DNA of 64,000 nucleotides from Euryodendron excelsum (taxonomy: Eukaryota > Streptophyta > Magnoliopsida > Ericales > Pentaphylacaceae), in contig CM065394.1 of the NCBI GenBank assembly GCA_033060915.1, positions 17,332,501-17,396,500 on the forward strand. The letters are read 5' to 3'. Made by a program: the position numbers and the translations under genes. The notes beneath the pieces are model-generated. The model was given only the letters and a program-made list of their open reading frames with translations, was not told where the DNA came from and did not search any database. Shown one piece after another: positions 43,021 to 54,503 of this stretch (position 1 is its first letter; the number at the start of each line of letters is the position of its first letter).

Positions 43021-44686
43021 AATAGTTAGAGTTGTGAAAGTCTTAATCCTAATAATTATCATAAAAATGTGCTCCTTTAAGATTTATGTAAATCAAACGT
43101 CCAAACTTACTTCTCAATTTGAAATGAAAAGATCAATATTTCTCAACAATTCGAAGGAATAAGTTATAATATATGCCAATATTTAGGTATTTTCAAGCGT
43201 AACTGGATGTCAAGTTCAGTACCATTATTATTGAGATCTTGAGTTTAAGTTTTTCTCCAGTTAGCATAAACTAGCTAAATAACATATGATTTGAATCTCA
43301 AATTGCTTGTGAAAAAAAAAAAGAATAAAGAAATGAAACAAGAGGAAGAGAGATAAAGTCACCAAAATAAGAACTGGAAAAATCATGTTGAAGATATAAG
43401 TGATTATTCATCGAATTTCTACTGGTGGACCCATTCAAAGATATTATTTTTAGGGCATGTGATTTCTTAACTATTGTCCTATAATCTAATAGCTGAAAGG
43501 TTACTCCATTACGGGTGTCACGAATTTCATACAGGGACACAGTCTGATGACGTACTACCTTTCTGGTTTTGAGACCTGCAGTGATATAAATATCGTGCAT
43601 TATTAGACTATCCAACTCTTATCAAAATAAGAAAAGTTATTACCCGACCAAGTAAGAATTAAATTAATTATGTTATATATTGATGAAAGCACTAGTTGCT
43701 CTACAAAAATCTCCTTTGCTTGGCAATTATTTTATTGTCGCAAGTATTTGAATATGGACAAAGGGACGAGTTGGATGGATCTACCGTGGGCACAAATTAT
43801 TCAGTGTGTGGTCCATACGGACATTTGAGTCGTTGGATTGCTTTTGTCATTATAACTATACTCCAAACCAGACACGGCTCTTTCATTTACAACCACCACC
43901 TCTCTGCCACCCCATAAAAGGTGGCTCCCATCGGTACGACGAGTTATACAAGCTCCACGTGGATACTCTTCTCTCCTTTGGATTTAAAGGTCGTAACCCA
44001 ACCAATTCATGAGGGTTGCAAGCTAGTTGCCGCTTATCACATCAGTTGGGACTCAATTGATGTGAGGGTGACTCATAACGATAGCATTTTTCCCAATCCA
44101 TTTATTGAAAAAGGAAAATATATTAACTGTTGCTGCCAATCAAACAATTTGCTTGTAGACGAAGGCAACGGTACAAGTGCACTCAGCTTCCTAGGGAGGT
44201 TCTAGATCATGAAACAAAAGAAGGGAGAGAGACGGACAAAATACTATTTGGAAGAGATTTATGTATTTATTTTTAAATTATAAAGATTTATTTTATTTTT
44301 GTTTAAAATGTAAAAGAGCAAAATATGATTATCCTAAAAAATAATGGTCAATTCATGTAATGCATGACAAATTCGTAAGTATCAACATATTTATCAGTTT
44401 GTTTAGTTATCTTTTAGTCGTTTTCAAAAATTTTCAATCAAATTTTAAGTTTTTTAATTTTTTATGAACTTATATGATATGCTTTTCTTTTTCTCACTAA
44501 AAAGAAAATAATTAAATATATTTATCAACCAAAAACAGCATAAGTCTCCAAAGGGACATGGCAAGAGTGATTACTTCCGCTCACCATACATGGAATAAAA
44601 AGCCTCCGAAAAAATACAACAAAGTGAATTTTTTTTCTTTTTTGTTTAAACATGAAACTAAGATAATATTTTATTCACTATATATA
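43021..44686. other. Gene-free stretch with short unassigned frames
   Basis: Frames of 105 codons (43615-43298, minus), 73 codons (43696-43917, plus) and 94 codons (43921-44205, plus) are present but show no known domain, no conserved-looking motif and no splice or start context that links them. They could be remnants of host exons or chance. Confidence 0.35.
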
Positions 44687-44809
44687 TCTCTATAATAAAA
44701 CATAACGATTTTTTAAAAATATTCTATGTGACATTAACGAATGAGATTGATGTGTTTACAATTTAATAATATTTCTCACAAGACTCGTTTTTTTCTTTCT
44801 TTACTCTCA

Positions 44810-44844
<35 letters not shown>

Positions 44845-45703
44845 TCTCAATATCTCTCTCTCTATCATCTAACATTAAATGTTCTCAACTTATTTTTTTT
44901 CAATTTCTTTCTATTTTTGTTCTCCTTTTGTTCTCTTTCTTCTTTTTCTTTTCTTCACGAATAAATCATGACCCAATGTCAATCTCCTTCTTTGTTCCCC
45001 TCTCTTTGGTTTTTTTTTTTCTACACCTATCAGCCATGGCGATACCTTTAGTGGCCAAGCACTCTTATTACCTATGACTACCACATTTCTTATTCGAATT
45101 CACACAGTAAGAACTTTGGTATAATTTTTAGTTGATTAGAATATTTGTAATATATTATGAATATACATCTAAAAATACTTAAACAAAATTTGAGCATGAT
45201 AATGTTGTTGAATGAGAATGTCACTTTGCAATAGAACTTCCATCATGATTAGTCTTAAATAAAAAAATATTATTGTCAGATCATGAATTTTATCTACAAA
45301 TTTTTTTAATCATAAAATAAATAATTAGTACTAATGACTAAATCAATTAATAATTTGTAATGGATTATCTAATAATAATAATAATAGAGCTACGGGCATT
45401 TTTCACCAAACTTTCATCATGAATAGATATAAGGTGATGAGATCCACATTATCCAATACATGTGACATTTACTTATTTGAACATATCTGTGATGAAAATT
45501 TAATAAAAAAAAAACGGTACCTATAGTATTTTTCTAATAATAATCATTTGTATCTCAGTTTTTCAGTTGTAAAGACACAAACGGTTAAAATGGCTGAAAT
45601 TGATTTTGTCTACAATTTTATGGTCATTAATTTTTTTGACTTCAATTTTCGATTCAAAGTCATCAAAGTCAGATGGAGTGTCGTAGGCACGGGTCATCAC
45701 TAG
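44687..45703 (+). mobile_element. Non-autonomous Helitron-like element
   Basis: It begins TCTCTATAATAAAAC after an A and ends GGCACGGGTCATCACTAG followed by T, which fits the TC...CTRR ends and A/T insertion site of Helitrons. Upstream of the end, GTG-TCGTAGG-CAC is a weak hairpin. Flanks are TATATA on the left and TATATATA on the right, as expected for insertion without target duplication. It has no Rep/helicase coding text. A (CT)n tract lies at 44812-44842. Confidence 0.55.
45381..45537. mobile_element. Small MITE nested in the Helitron-like element
   Basis: The left end AGCTACGGGCATTTTTCACC and the reverse complement of the right end (AGGTACCGTTTTTTTTT) pair imperfectly and continue to a shared TTTCATCA. 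It is about 150 bp long in AATAAT-rich flanks, so a target duplication cannot be called. Confidence 0.4.
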
Positions 45704-48051
45704 TATATATATATATATAGGGTAAAGTAAACAAGTCCCTTTAACTTTGTCTCAAATTTCAATGTCACTGCTTAAATTTAATTTTTTATATTTAAACCTT
45801 CTAACTTTTAAAAAGAAATCAAAGTGATCTGATAACTTTTAAAATAGATAAAAAAATTTAAGATTAATTACACTTTGACATGTTTAAAATTATAACTAAA
45901 TGTTACTTTATCCCATTGAACTGAAAATTATACATCTTTACTATCATAAATTTAAATTTAAGAGTTTATTTGTTCAAAATTCTACACTAATTTCTAAAGC
46001 AAAAAAAATAATAATAATTAATTTTGTGGCTATCAAAGGTTATAAATCGTATTAGAAAAATGTCCAAAATAATTTATAAAATCTTGCTTTTATAGACCAC
46101 TAATTTTGACACTGTCAACGTCAAGGAAATTTTTGAAACTACACAGTTATTAACCCAAGAAAAAAATCTTATATTGTATTAGATCGTAAATGCTACACAT
46201 GTTAAATTTATTTATTTTGTTAATTGTGTCAATACAAACATATAATGACTTTTAGTTTAGTATGTAAAGTAAAGTTGATTTATAGTTGAGATGGTCATAA
46301 TGTAATTAATCTTTAATTTTTCTAACATATTTTACAATAATATTGGATGACATTAAAGAAATTAAAATTTAGAGATAACATTGAAATTTGAATCAAAGTT
46401 GGAAGGATAATTGTTTACCACATATATATATATATATATATATATTTATATGTATGTATATATTGTAAAACTTTACCAAGACTTTTGTATAAAAGTGGGC
46501 AAGATTTCTAAGATATCAATTCTTTGTACCATCCTTGTCCATTGAATCACTCTTCTGCATTCACTTTTCTTGCAAGAACTTCTTCTGATATGGTAGCCTT
46601 GCTTGTTCATACCTGATATGCACATTCGAAATCTGAAGTAAGATTTCTAATTTATGCTTTTTCTGTGTGATTTTTCCTTTGCTTTCAAGAAATCCCATCA
46701 AGCACTGATTTTAAAATTAAAAAGGAAAAGAAAAAATGAAGTAAAAGGAATCATCATATCAACTCGGAAAAATCAATGCTAGAGAGGTTGCTTTTGGTAG
46801 ACCATATTCTCTCTCTCACTCTCTCTCCAATAATATATCCATCTAGAAATTTCAACATGATTTGATTTCACTAACACACGTTAGAAAAGTCCTAATTAGT
46901 GAGCTGTGTTCATACCTAATCAGTTAGGTTGTACAATTTATGCGTGTGGTTTATTATACCAGGATTTAATAGGTCAAGTAACGTGTTGACCAATGATTTG
47001 GCACAGCCGATATTTTCCTTAAGAATAAAAAAATAAAGAATGTAATCTCATGCAAGCTTGAGGACATCCCATCCTCCCCCACAGCTAGTAGCGAACAAGA
47101 GCGTCGTGTACTAAATTATCTTTTATCTAAATAATACAATCTAATTTGCTAATCCATTGAAACTTAGTTGTCCTAAATATGTTTATGTTTTCTTTAAGCA
47201 AAGCTACATCAAACAATAATTTATTTGACAATTCTATCCAAGCCTAGTTGATTATCTTTTTAATAGTAACATCTCCTAAAATTTATTTGCATACAAACTT
47301 TTTTTTTTTTTTTTTGTTTATATTTTGTGGGTAAACGATAAAATTGTTGTATGAATTATTTATCTGGAAAGCATTTGTAAATGACAAGTTGATTGGTCAG
47401 TCAGAACTTCATCTTTTTAATTATCTAAATATATGAAGAAGAACCTTGGGAATAAGTTATATATAGAGAGAAGAATATTGCTTTACTTTTATCTTTTTAA
47501 TTATCTCAATAAACTAATGCTAAGATTCATCAAATTAAGAATTTCATATGATTGGTCAGAATAATGAGAAAGAAATGTTTTAATTTACATTGATGGATGC
47601 ATAGCACTATCTGAGTCTAATATGCGAGGCATTCATTTATTGAATGCCATGAGCAATTAATCATACTTTAATTTTTCCCATAGTTGTAGATGAATTTTTC
47701 TCAGTCGTCAATGGTATTTTATTTTCAGCCATGAGTCCTCTGGTTTTAGCGATTTTTGGTCTTGTCAAAAACAATTTTATTCCAAATCTTTTATAAAATA
47801 ATATGATAGTAGCTAGCATTTTTGTAATTACAAACTATTTTAGTAGCTATAGGTACTTTGTTCTAAAATAATAAATATTAATTCAACCATGATACTTATA
47901 TACTTTTTCATGTTTCTATTGGTTAAGAAAAAAGAAAATCATCCAATGAAGGAACTAATTATTTATGGGGCAGATATTCCATCATAAAGGGTTTTGTTCC
48001 CTGATTATGTGAACTCAAAGTTTTGCCATATTCAAAGAATACAAGGAAACA
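45704..48051. other. Gene-free AT-rich stretch
   Basis: (TA)n at 45704-45718 and 46421-46444. At 46488 TATAAAAG precedes a short CT-rich, splice-donor-like region that could be a transcript start, but no coding exon follows. A poly-T tract lies at 47300-47318. Confidence 0.4.
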
Positions 48052-49033
48052 TGACAGGGAGTTGCCCTTCTGCCCAAGGCCAACACCTTGCATTCATGTA
48101 CATGATAGCTATGTCTATTCAGAGTTCGCTTGGTTTGCCTAACGGTGCTCAAGAATGTTTGGGACAAGTGCTAGGCAAAGTCCAAGAGAATGCCCAAGTC
48201 TGCTCGAAGGATGCTTATATGGCTAGCTAGCAGCCCAACAATGTGGCATTTTAGACGGGCACACAACAGCACGGAGAGGGCTAGTTTAACCTCATTAGCG
48301 CCCAGAGTGAGGCTGAGCATAACCTCACCAGTGCTTATGCTAGCGTCCCACTTGGCCGCCTAGCCAAGCACGCCATAAACTCACTTGCGCCTGATAATGT
48401 GCGTGCCCAGCGAGCGCCCATCTATGCGCGTGCCCAGCAAGCACCCATTCATACGCGCGTGCCTGCCCAGTTTAGGGCGGCTGAACCTCATTTTGGTCTT
48501 CATCCGCGCATGCGCCCCAGTGCCAGTGCTGGCTAGATTTTCACACAGTTACACCTTTTTTTAGATTTTCGACAAGGCATGTCTCGGAGCTCCAGAAGGC
48601 TTTTGGAGCTAGATTTTTTTTGTTAGAAAGCTTATAACATGTAGTTTCACGTTATGAAAGCTTTCTATTTGTTTCTACTTGTAGAATAAATGAGGGCCAA
48701 TTATGTCTCCTCAGGCACACACTATGTTTCCTAGTACCAATTTATAAATGGCTAAAAAAGCATATAAAAGGGGGGTGAGCTCGGTAAGCTCTAAGACCAC
48801 CTTGTCATATCTTCTGCCCCTTGCTTTGACATACTTAGGCAACTATTGTAGCATAGTGTTGAGCTTGTAATTGCCGTCCTATGTCAATAATGCCCCGTTT
48901 TGTAGCTAATCTTGTGTTGCATGTTGCCTCACGTTTTGCTTGCGTTGCCTAACCTGTTGTCTACGAAATTCTAATTTTTGTGTTTGTTGTGCATAAAAAC
49001 ACCTTGAGGGTTGCTTGGCAGAGCTTGCAAGCG
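48052..49033 (+). mobile_element. 5' LTR, Galadriel-like
   Basis: Starts TGACAGGGAGTTGCCC and matches the LTR at 52055 through the TTGCCTAACGGTG, GTGCTAGGCAAAG and GCTTGCAAG blocks. A TATAAAAG box is at 48763-48770. The match stops at GCTTGCAAG and gag text follows within 20 bp, so the LTR end, the primer-binding site and the leader are probably deleted. Confidence 0.82.
48763..48770 (+). promoter_or_regulatory. TATA box of the 5' LTR
   Basis: TATAAAAG in CATATAAAAGGGGGGTGAG. The 3' LTR has TATATATAAGG at the same place (52767-52777). Confidence 0.6.
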
Positions 49034-49402
49034 ACTTTTAATATGCCTACACAATGGGAAAGGTTGGATCTCTTGGAGGAGAAAGTGGCTAGGATGGATG
49101 CCTTATCGGGAGCTTTGACACACCTTAAGGGATGGATACATGACTTGGAGCAAGCTTATGGCATTGCTCATGGACATGACCTTGAGGAGACGGTGGCAGA
49201 CCTTCGACTTGAAATTGAGGAGCTTCATGGTAGAGTGAATGTGTTAACTCGGGTAGTTAAAAATGCACATCGCCGGGGGGGGGGGGGGGGGGAGACGTTC
49301 CTAAATGCCCCGTTTCAGAACCTTATGCCTATGGGGGTGCCCGTGATGCTAAGGAGCTTGAAAAATTCTTGTTCGATATGGAGCAATATTTCAAGGCTGT
49401 AA
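48980..49402 (+). pseudogene. Galadriel-like gag, N-terminal part
   Basis: The frame enters gag after the LTR remnant. MPTQWERLDLLEEKVARMD begins the coiled-coil head, followed by heptad-like text through EETVADLRLEIEELHGRV. An 18-G run (49275-49292) then interrupts. Past the run the capsid text is in another frame (YGGARDAKELEKFLFDMEQY), so the run has caused a frameshift. The natural start is probably the methionine at about 49043; the first codons of the longest frame lie in LTR sequence. Confidence 0.75.
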
Positions 49403-50162
49403 GGGCAAACATGAAAGAGGCCAAAGTGACCATAGCTACAATGTACTTGTCGATCGACACCAAGTTATGGTAGAGGACGAAGTATGATGAAATGCAAAGG
49501 GGCATATGTGTTATAGAGACATGGGAGCAGTTGAAATAGTAGTTGAACCTGTAATTCTTCCCAGAGATTTGAAGCACACCAGCACTATCAGAGACTATGT
49601 CAAGCATTTTTCTGGCCTCATGCTTGACATCCGCAACATGTCAGAGAATGATAAGTTATTCTTTTTCCTTAAAGGCTTGAAGTCTTCGGCACGAATTAAG
49701 CTACACAGGCAGTGTGTGCAAGATTTGGCCCATGCTCAGGCCGCAGTTGAATGTCTTGTGGACTATGCATTTGAACCGAAGCAAATGGATAATTTCCCAC
49801 GCAAGAGTAGGGGTGGTGGTAAGTCACAAGGGCATGGTAAGCCCAAGAGTAGGCGCAGTGATGCTACATCCTCATCCAGGAACAATTCTGATGGTGGGCA
49901 CGCACACAAGAACAACTACAAACCTTATAGTCATGATAAAGGAAAGGCCCAGAGCAACCAAACGGGCAAGGGCAAGGGCCTAATTTCATGCTACCTATGT
50001 GGTGGACCGCACCAGATAGCTGAATGCCCACAGAAGAGAGCCTTGAATGTATTGGCTTTTGTGGCTAATCACACGTTGCAAACAGCTTCTAGTGACAGTG
50101 AGGAAGACGACCGCAGGTCTAGGCAAAGTTCCAGGAGTGAAAAAAACTTTGGGGGATCTTGA
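49295..50162 (+). pseudogene. Galadriel-like gag, capsid and zinc knuckle
   Basis: Capsid blocks read ELEKFLFDMEQYFKAVRA, VTIATMYLSIDTKLW and, after a stop and frame change near 49540, STIRDYVKHFSGLMLDIRNM then SENDKLFFFLKGL. A basic linker with many G, K and S residues leads to the knuckle CYLCGGPHQIAECP (CxxCxxxHxxxxC) near 49990-50030. The frame ends at 50162. The open 218-codon part starts at 49506, but its first methionine is not the real start. Gag packages the element's RNA; here stops and the G-run prevent a full product. Confidence 0.85.
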
Positions 50163-50177
50163 GTTGGGACTTTCCAC

Positions 50178-50408
50178 ATGAATGTTATTGCCAAGAAGGG
50201 TAACAAGACGAAGACTCATGCCAAGAAAGGTGGCAATGTTATTGATTGGCAGAAGCTGGTGAAGCAGCTAATCGTGCATGATGACAAGGGCAACAACAAG
50301 AAGAAGAAGCTCGATGACAAGGGTAAAAAGCCTGTTGAGAAGGTTGAGGCCGACACAGTTGGTACAGAGGCTAAAGAGAAGAGAGTGTCCACCGAAGGAG
50401 TGTCTTGA
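50178..50408 (+). pseudogene. Gag-pol linker, lysine-rich
   Basis: A 76-codon frame rich in K, D and G (DWQKLVKQLIVHDDKGN and a run of KKKK) lies between gag and the RNase H remnant. It fits the linker before the protease in this family. No protease active site is present after it. The methionine at 50178 may be internal. Confidence 0.45.
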
Positions 50409-50429
50409 CATAGCCCAAGTTGAATGCAA

Positions 50430-50560
50430 GGCAGGCACGGTGGTAGGAGAAGCTGACTGAGTTTGACTTTGCGTTGGAGTATAAAGCCAGTGCCACCAAT
50501 CATGTAGCTAATGCTTTGAGTCGGCGTGTAGAATTGGCCGCTAGTCACTACATGTGTGCT
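50430..50560 (+). pseudogene. RNase H C-terminal end, Galadriel-like
   Basis: In one frame, with one stop, the text reads EKLTEFDFALEYKAS then NHVANALSRRVELAA, matching the end of gypsy RNase H (W...L.EFDF.LEYKPG..N.VADALSR). It directly follows the gag-pol linker, so protease, RT and most of RNase H have been deleted between about 50405 and 50430. Confidence 0.75.
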
Positions 50561-51345
50561 TTTTTCGCTATTTCTAATAAGATTTGAGAACAAATCAAAG
50601 CCAATCTAGACATAGATGTTATGGCCGAGAACCTTATGAACCTTATCAAGAAGGGCAAGACTCACCAATTTTGAGTGCAGGATGGTTTGTTGTTGACAAA
50701 GGGCAATCACATCTTCATTCCAAAAGTGGGTGATTTGAGGAAGACGCTCCTTCAAGAATGTCATGATTCACTTTGGGCAGGACATCCAAGATGGGAAAAT
50801 ACACTTGCTTTGTTGAAGTAGAGATACTATTGGCTCCAAATGAGGATGACGTTGATGAGTTTGTGCGAACATGTTTCATTTGCTAGTAAGATAAGTCGGA
50901 GCACAAGAAGAAGGTAGGGTTGCTTGAATCGTTGCCAGTGCCCAGTTAACCTTAAGATAACATGTCGCTAGATTTCATCACTAGCTTGCCAAAAGTGGGG
51001 GAGATCGCCACTATCCTTAATGTAGTGGATAGATTTTCCAAGTATGCGACCTTCATTGCTGCACCCAAATATGTGTCAGCTAAGGAGACTGCTCAACTCT
51101 TCTTTAAGTACATTGTGAAATATTGGGGTTTGCCGAAGAGTATTGTTTCTAATCGGGATACATGCTTCACGGGTACCTTTTGAACGAAGTTATTTCAACT
51201 TCTCCGGCTAAAGCTTGACATGTTGTCTAGCTATCATCCAGAGACCGATAGTCAGACGGAGAGCTTCAATTGCATGCTAGAAGAGTATCTCAGACATTAT
51301 GTGAATGCTAATCAGAAGAACTAGGTACAACTTCTAGATGTTGCA
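50561..51345 (+). pseudogene. Integrase, zinc finger and catalytic core, Galadriel-like
   Basis: The HHCC finger is visible as LLQECHDSLWAGHPRWENT and a broken CFIC (50740-50890). The core follows: MSLDFITSLPKVGEIATIL carries the first aspartate, ILNVVDRFSKYATFIAAPK comes next, SNRDTCFTGTF carries the second aspartate, and YHPETDSQTESFN near 51233-51270 carries the glutamate. The catalytic D-D-E residues are kept, but there are stops near 50670, 50820, 50946 and 51183. The enzyme would insert element DNA; this copy is dead. Confidence 0.85.
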
Positions 51346-52035
51346 CAGTTGTATTTCAATTCTCAAAAGACTAGCTCTATGGGCAAGAGTGCTTTTGAGA
51401 TTATGACTAGCCAACAACCACTGTTACCCCGCACAGTGGATCGACCTTATGTAGGGAAGTCACCAAGAGCATTCAATTTTGCTAAGGACTACAAGCAAAA
51501 TTTGGACATAGTACAGGCTTATTTGGACCATGCCATTATAAGGATGAAGAAATGGGTTGATGAAAAGAGGAGACCTTTTGAATTCAAAGTTGGTGATAAA
51601 GTCTTGATGAAACTCTTACCCGAACAACATAAGTTTTTGAAGGGTAGAGATAAGAGGCTGATATGGAAGTATGAAAGACCAGTGACCATCTTGAGGAAAC
51701 TTGGGAAGTGTGCTTACAAGATAGATGCTCCTTCATGGTTGAAAATTCATCCGGTCTTCCATGTCAGTTATTTAAAGGCCTATGTTCTAGACAAAGAGGA
51801 TGAGTCTAGAAATGAGTCCCATAGACAGATTATTGTTACAAAGGCAGACAAGAAGAAAATTGATTAGATTCTTAGCCACAGAACCATTAAAACGTCCAGG
51901 AAGCAGATTCTTCAGTGCTTGGTTAAATGGAAAGGTCTTGGGGACGAAGAAATCAGTTGGGAAAAGGAGGCGGATTTGACAGCTTTTGGGGTGAAATTGC
52001 TTTCTATTGGTTGGCTAAGTCATCGAGGACACCGA
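51346..52035 (+). pseudogene. Integrase C-terminus and chromodomain, Galadriel-like
   Basis: A 172-codon open stretch (51349-51867) carries KSAFEIMTSQQP, WVDEKRRPFEFKVGDKVL, KRLIWKYERPVTILRKLGK and HPVFHVSYLKAY, the GPY/F-type module of chromovirus integrase. A stop at 51866 interrupts, and the frame resumes with the chromodomain (QILQCLVKWKGLGDEEISW then EKEADL), where the W-K-G and S-W motifs are clear. Chromodomains bind histone marks and are thought to direct insertion to heterochromatin. Confidence 0.87.
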
Positions 52036-52044
52036 CCGATCATG

Positions 52045-52054
52045 TGGGGGAAAG
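52045..52054 (+). other. Polypurine tract, Galadriel-like element
   Basis: TGGGGGAAAG lies directly before the 3' LTR start TGTCAAGGG. Confidence 0.65.
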
Positions 52055-53039
52055 TGTCAAGGGTTGCCCTTCTGGCAAAGGCCAACACTTTGCATTCATG
52101 TACATAGTAGCTATGTCTATTCGGTGTTCATTTGGTTTGCCTAACAGTGATCAATAATATTTGGGACAAGTGCTAGGCAAAACCCAAGAGAATGCCCAAG
52201 TCTGTCCCAAGGCTGTCTACATGGCCAGCCAATAGCCAAGCAATGTGGCATGTCAGCTGCACACACAACAGCATGGAGAGGGCCAGTTTAACCTCATCGG
52301 CGCACAAGGTGAGGCCTAGCATAACCTCACCAACGCCTACACTAATGCCCATGCCAGCGCGCACCAGCTTGCCTAGTGCCCCACTTGGCCGCCCAGCCAA
52401 GCATGCCATAACCTCACTTGCACCTGCCAATATGCGTGCACAGCAAGCACCCATCCATGTGCACGTGCCTGCCCAGTTTGGGTGGTTGAACCTCACTTTT
52501 GGCCTTCATCCGTGCACGCCCCAGTGCTAGAGTTGGCCAGATTTTCATATGGTTACACCTTTTTTCGAATTTTCGGCAAGGCATATCTTGGAGCTCCAGA
52601 AGGCTTTTAGAGCTAGATTTTTTTTTTGTAAGAAAGCTTATAACATGTAGTTTTACTTTATAAAAAATTTCTATTTGTTTATACTTGTAGAATACATGAG
52701 GGCCAATTATGACTTCTCAGACACACACTATGTTTCCTAGTGCTAATTTATAAATGGCTAAAAAAATATATATAAGGGGGATGAGCACGGTAAGCTCTAA
52801 GATCACCTTGTCATATCTTCTGCCCTTTGCTTTGACATACTTAGGCAACTATTGTAGCACAATGTTGAGCTTGTTATTGCCATCATATGTCCATAAAATG
52901 TCCCATTTTGTAGCTAATCTTGTGTTGTGTGTTGCCTTACGTTTTGCTTGCGTTGCCTAACCTGTTGCCCATAACATTCTAATTTTTGTGTTCGTTGTGC
53001 ATACAAATAGCTTGAGAGTTGCTTGGCGGAGCTTGCAAG
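52055..53039 (+). mobile_element. 3' LTR, Galadriel-like
   Basis: Starts TGTCAAGGGTTGCCC after the polypurine tract and matches the 5' LTR to GCTTGCAAGG. The true end may be further on, because the 5' LTR is cut at that point. Frames of up to 112 codons on both strands here (52173-52530) are LTR by-products. Confidence 0.82.
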
Positions 53040-53204
53040 GATCTTGTGAGTGCCACACACGGCCGTAGTCTATTCTGCGGGTCAGCTTGTGACGGTAGGT
53101 TCACCACTTGCTTGATTTGGTCAGACTTCGATTGTTGTATTAACGTGCAATATAGGGGTTTTGAATCCAACACTATGGCCGTTGAGAATAGACAAGGAAC
53201 CTTC

Positions 53205-53205
<1 letters not shown>
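53040..53205 (+). other. Possible remainder of the 3' LTR or flank
   Basis: GC-richer sequence with no partner in the 5' LTR because of the deletion there. The LTR could end within it (for instance after the TTGTGACGG near 53090). Confidence 0.35.

Positions 53206-53268
<63 letters not shown>
53206..53268. repeat. (GA)n microsatellite, about 31 units
   Basis: Uninterrupted GA run of about 63 bp. A (TA)n tract follows at 53548-53566. Confidence 0.97.
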
Positions 53269-53271
<3 letters not shown>

Positions 53272-53782
53272 GTTACAACCATGCAACAAACAATCAATAT
53301 GGACAGATACCGAACTTGAAAAAAGGATAATAGCTTTAAGCTAAGTATATATATATAGAGAGGGAGAGAGAAAGATACACACAACAATCACATATGTCAC
53401 CTATTGCTTAACAACATATGGAAGTGGGCACAGAATTATGCACATCTCGAAAGAAAAGTATATGAGAGAACACGAAAAAAAAAAAAAGAGGAAAAGAAAA
53501 GAATATGCAAGTCATGCCCAAGCATGGACTTGGAAAGGAAGTATAATATATATATATATATATATATGTCATAGTAAATTGAAGATATGATATCAATGTA
53601 ATGGAGAGGGCCCTCCATTACATAGACCTGACCAAGATGTTTTGCAAAGCAAAATCAATGAGAAGTCATGTGGTTGTGGGGTCTCTGTAGTTTTCAAGCA
53701 CCTTCATGAGACGATTTCCACGAGCTGAAGAAAGTTGTGATGGGACCAAGTCGTGCACCATTAGATTTTTGTTGTTGCACAA

Positions 53783-54127
53783 GGGTGTGTTTGGAATTAG
53801 GAAATTAAAGAAAAGGAAGTGTGAGAAAAATTATACGAAACATACTTCCTCTGCTTTTGTGAAGAAAAAGAAAGGAAAACGAGAAGGGAAGTAATTTTTT
53901 TTTAATTATTTATTTCAAAACAAAAGGAGAGAATAAAATAGTTGGTAACTATGGATTTGAAATGAAAAAATAAAATAATATAAACAACTGAGAAGGAAAG
54001 TAACTTTTCTTGTTTTTCTTAAAATTTTTTTTCCCTTTTCCTCCAAAACTAGAAATCAATTATAGCCTGGAAGAAATTTTTTCGTTTTCCTTTCTTCTTT
54101 TGCTTTCCTAACATTCCAAATACACTC
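53783..54127. mobile_element. Purine-rich fold-back MITE
   Basis: The left end GGGTGTGTTTGGAATTAGG pairs with the reverse complement of the right end (GAGTGTATTTGGAATGTTAGG). The left half is GA-rich and the right half TC-rich, so the whole element can fold back. No clear target duplication was found. Confidence 0.65.
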
Positions 54128-54460
54128 TAAGTCTTTTTCTGTAAATACTAAAATATTTTCTGAAATTAAAAAAACACTCTCTCTGAAAAGTAACGAAAAT
54201 TACATGTCAAGACATACATAGTTTAAATCTTCATCTTTTTATTTCTCAACAGTAAGATAATAAAAAGTGAAAAAAAATTAATATGAAAAATACTAGGAAA
54301 GATTCCCTTATTATGTTGGTAAACTAAAATGAAATTCCTACAGTCAGTTTGGTATTACTTGTTATTCAAAGCAGACTTCGTAGAAGCAGAAATTCAAAAA
54401 TTGTGATGGTTACCAAACTTTCATTTTTCCAAGATTAACACAATTACACATTACAAAACC

Positions 54461-54503
<43 letters not shown>

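Larger units (their letters stand above)
48052..53039 (+). mobile_element. Galadriel-like chromovirus with internal deletion
   Basis: A Ty3/gypsy element with two direct LTRs of about 1 kb (48052-49033 and 52055-53039). The order is gag, RNase H end, integrase, chromodomain, then a polypurine tract. Protease and nearly all of RT are absent. Gag style (coiled-coil start, CxxCxxxHxxxxC knuckle) and chromodomain place it in the Galadriel group by recall. The two LTRs differ at many CpG-type sites, so it is old. I could not define a target duplication. Confidence 0.82.

Noticed and set aside
43298..44205. Host gene made of three short frames
   Set aside because: The frames lie on both strands, lack domains and have no convincing splice links. 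Listed only as unassigned.
46480..46700. Promoter and first exon of a gene
   Set aside because: TATAAAAG and a donor-like GTAAGA are present, but no coding exon can be read downstream before the Galadriel-like LTR.
52173..52530. Overlapping frames of 107 and 112 codons
   Set aside because: They lie entirely within the 3' LTR of the Galadriel-like element, and the 5' LTR copy does not keep the frame.
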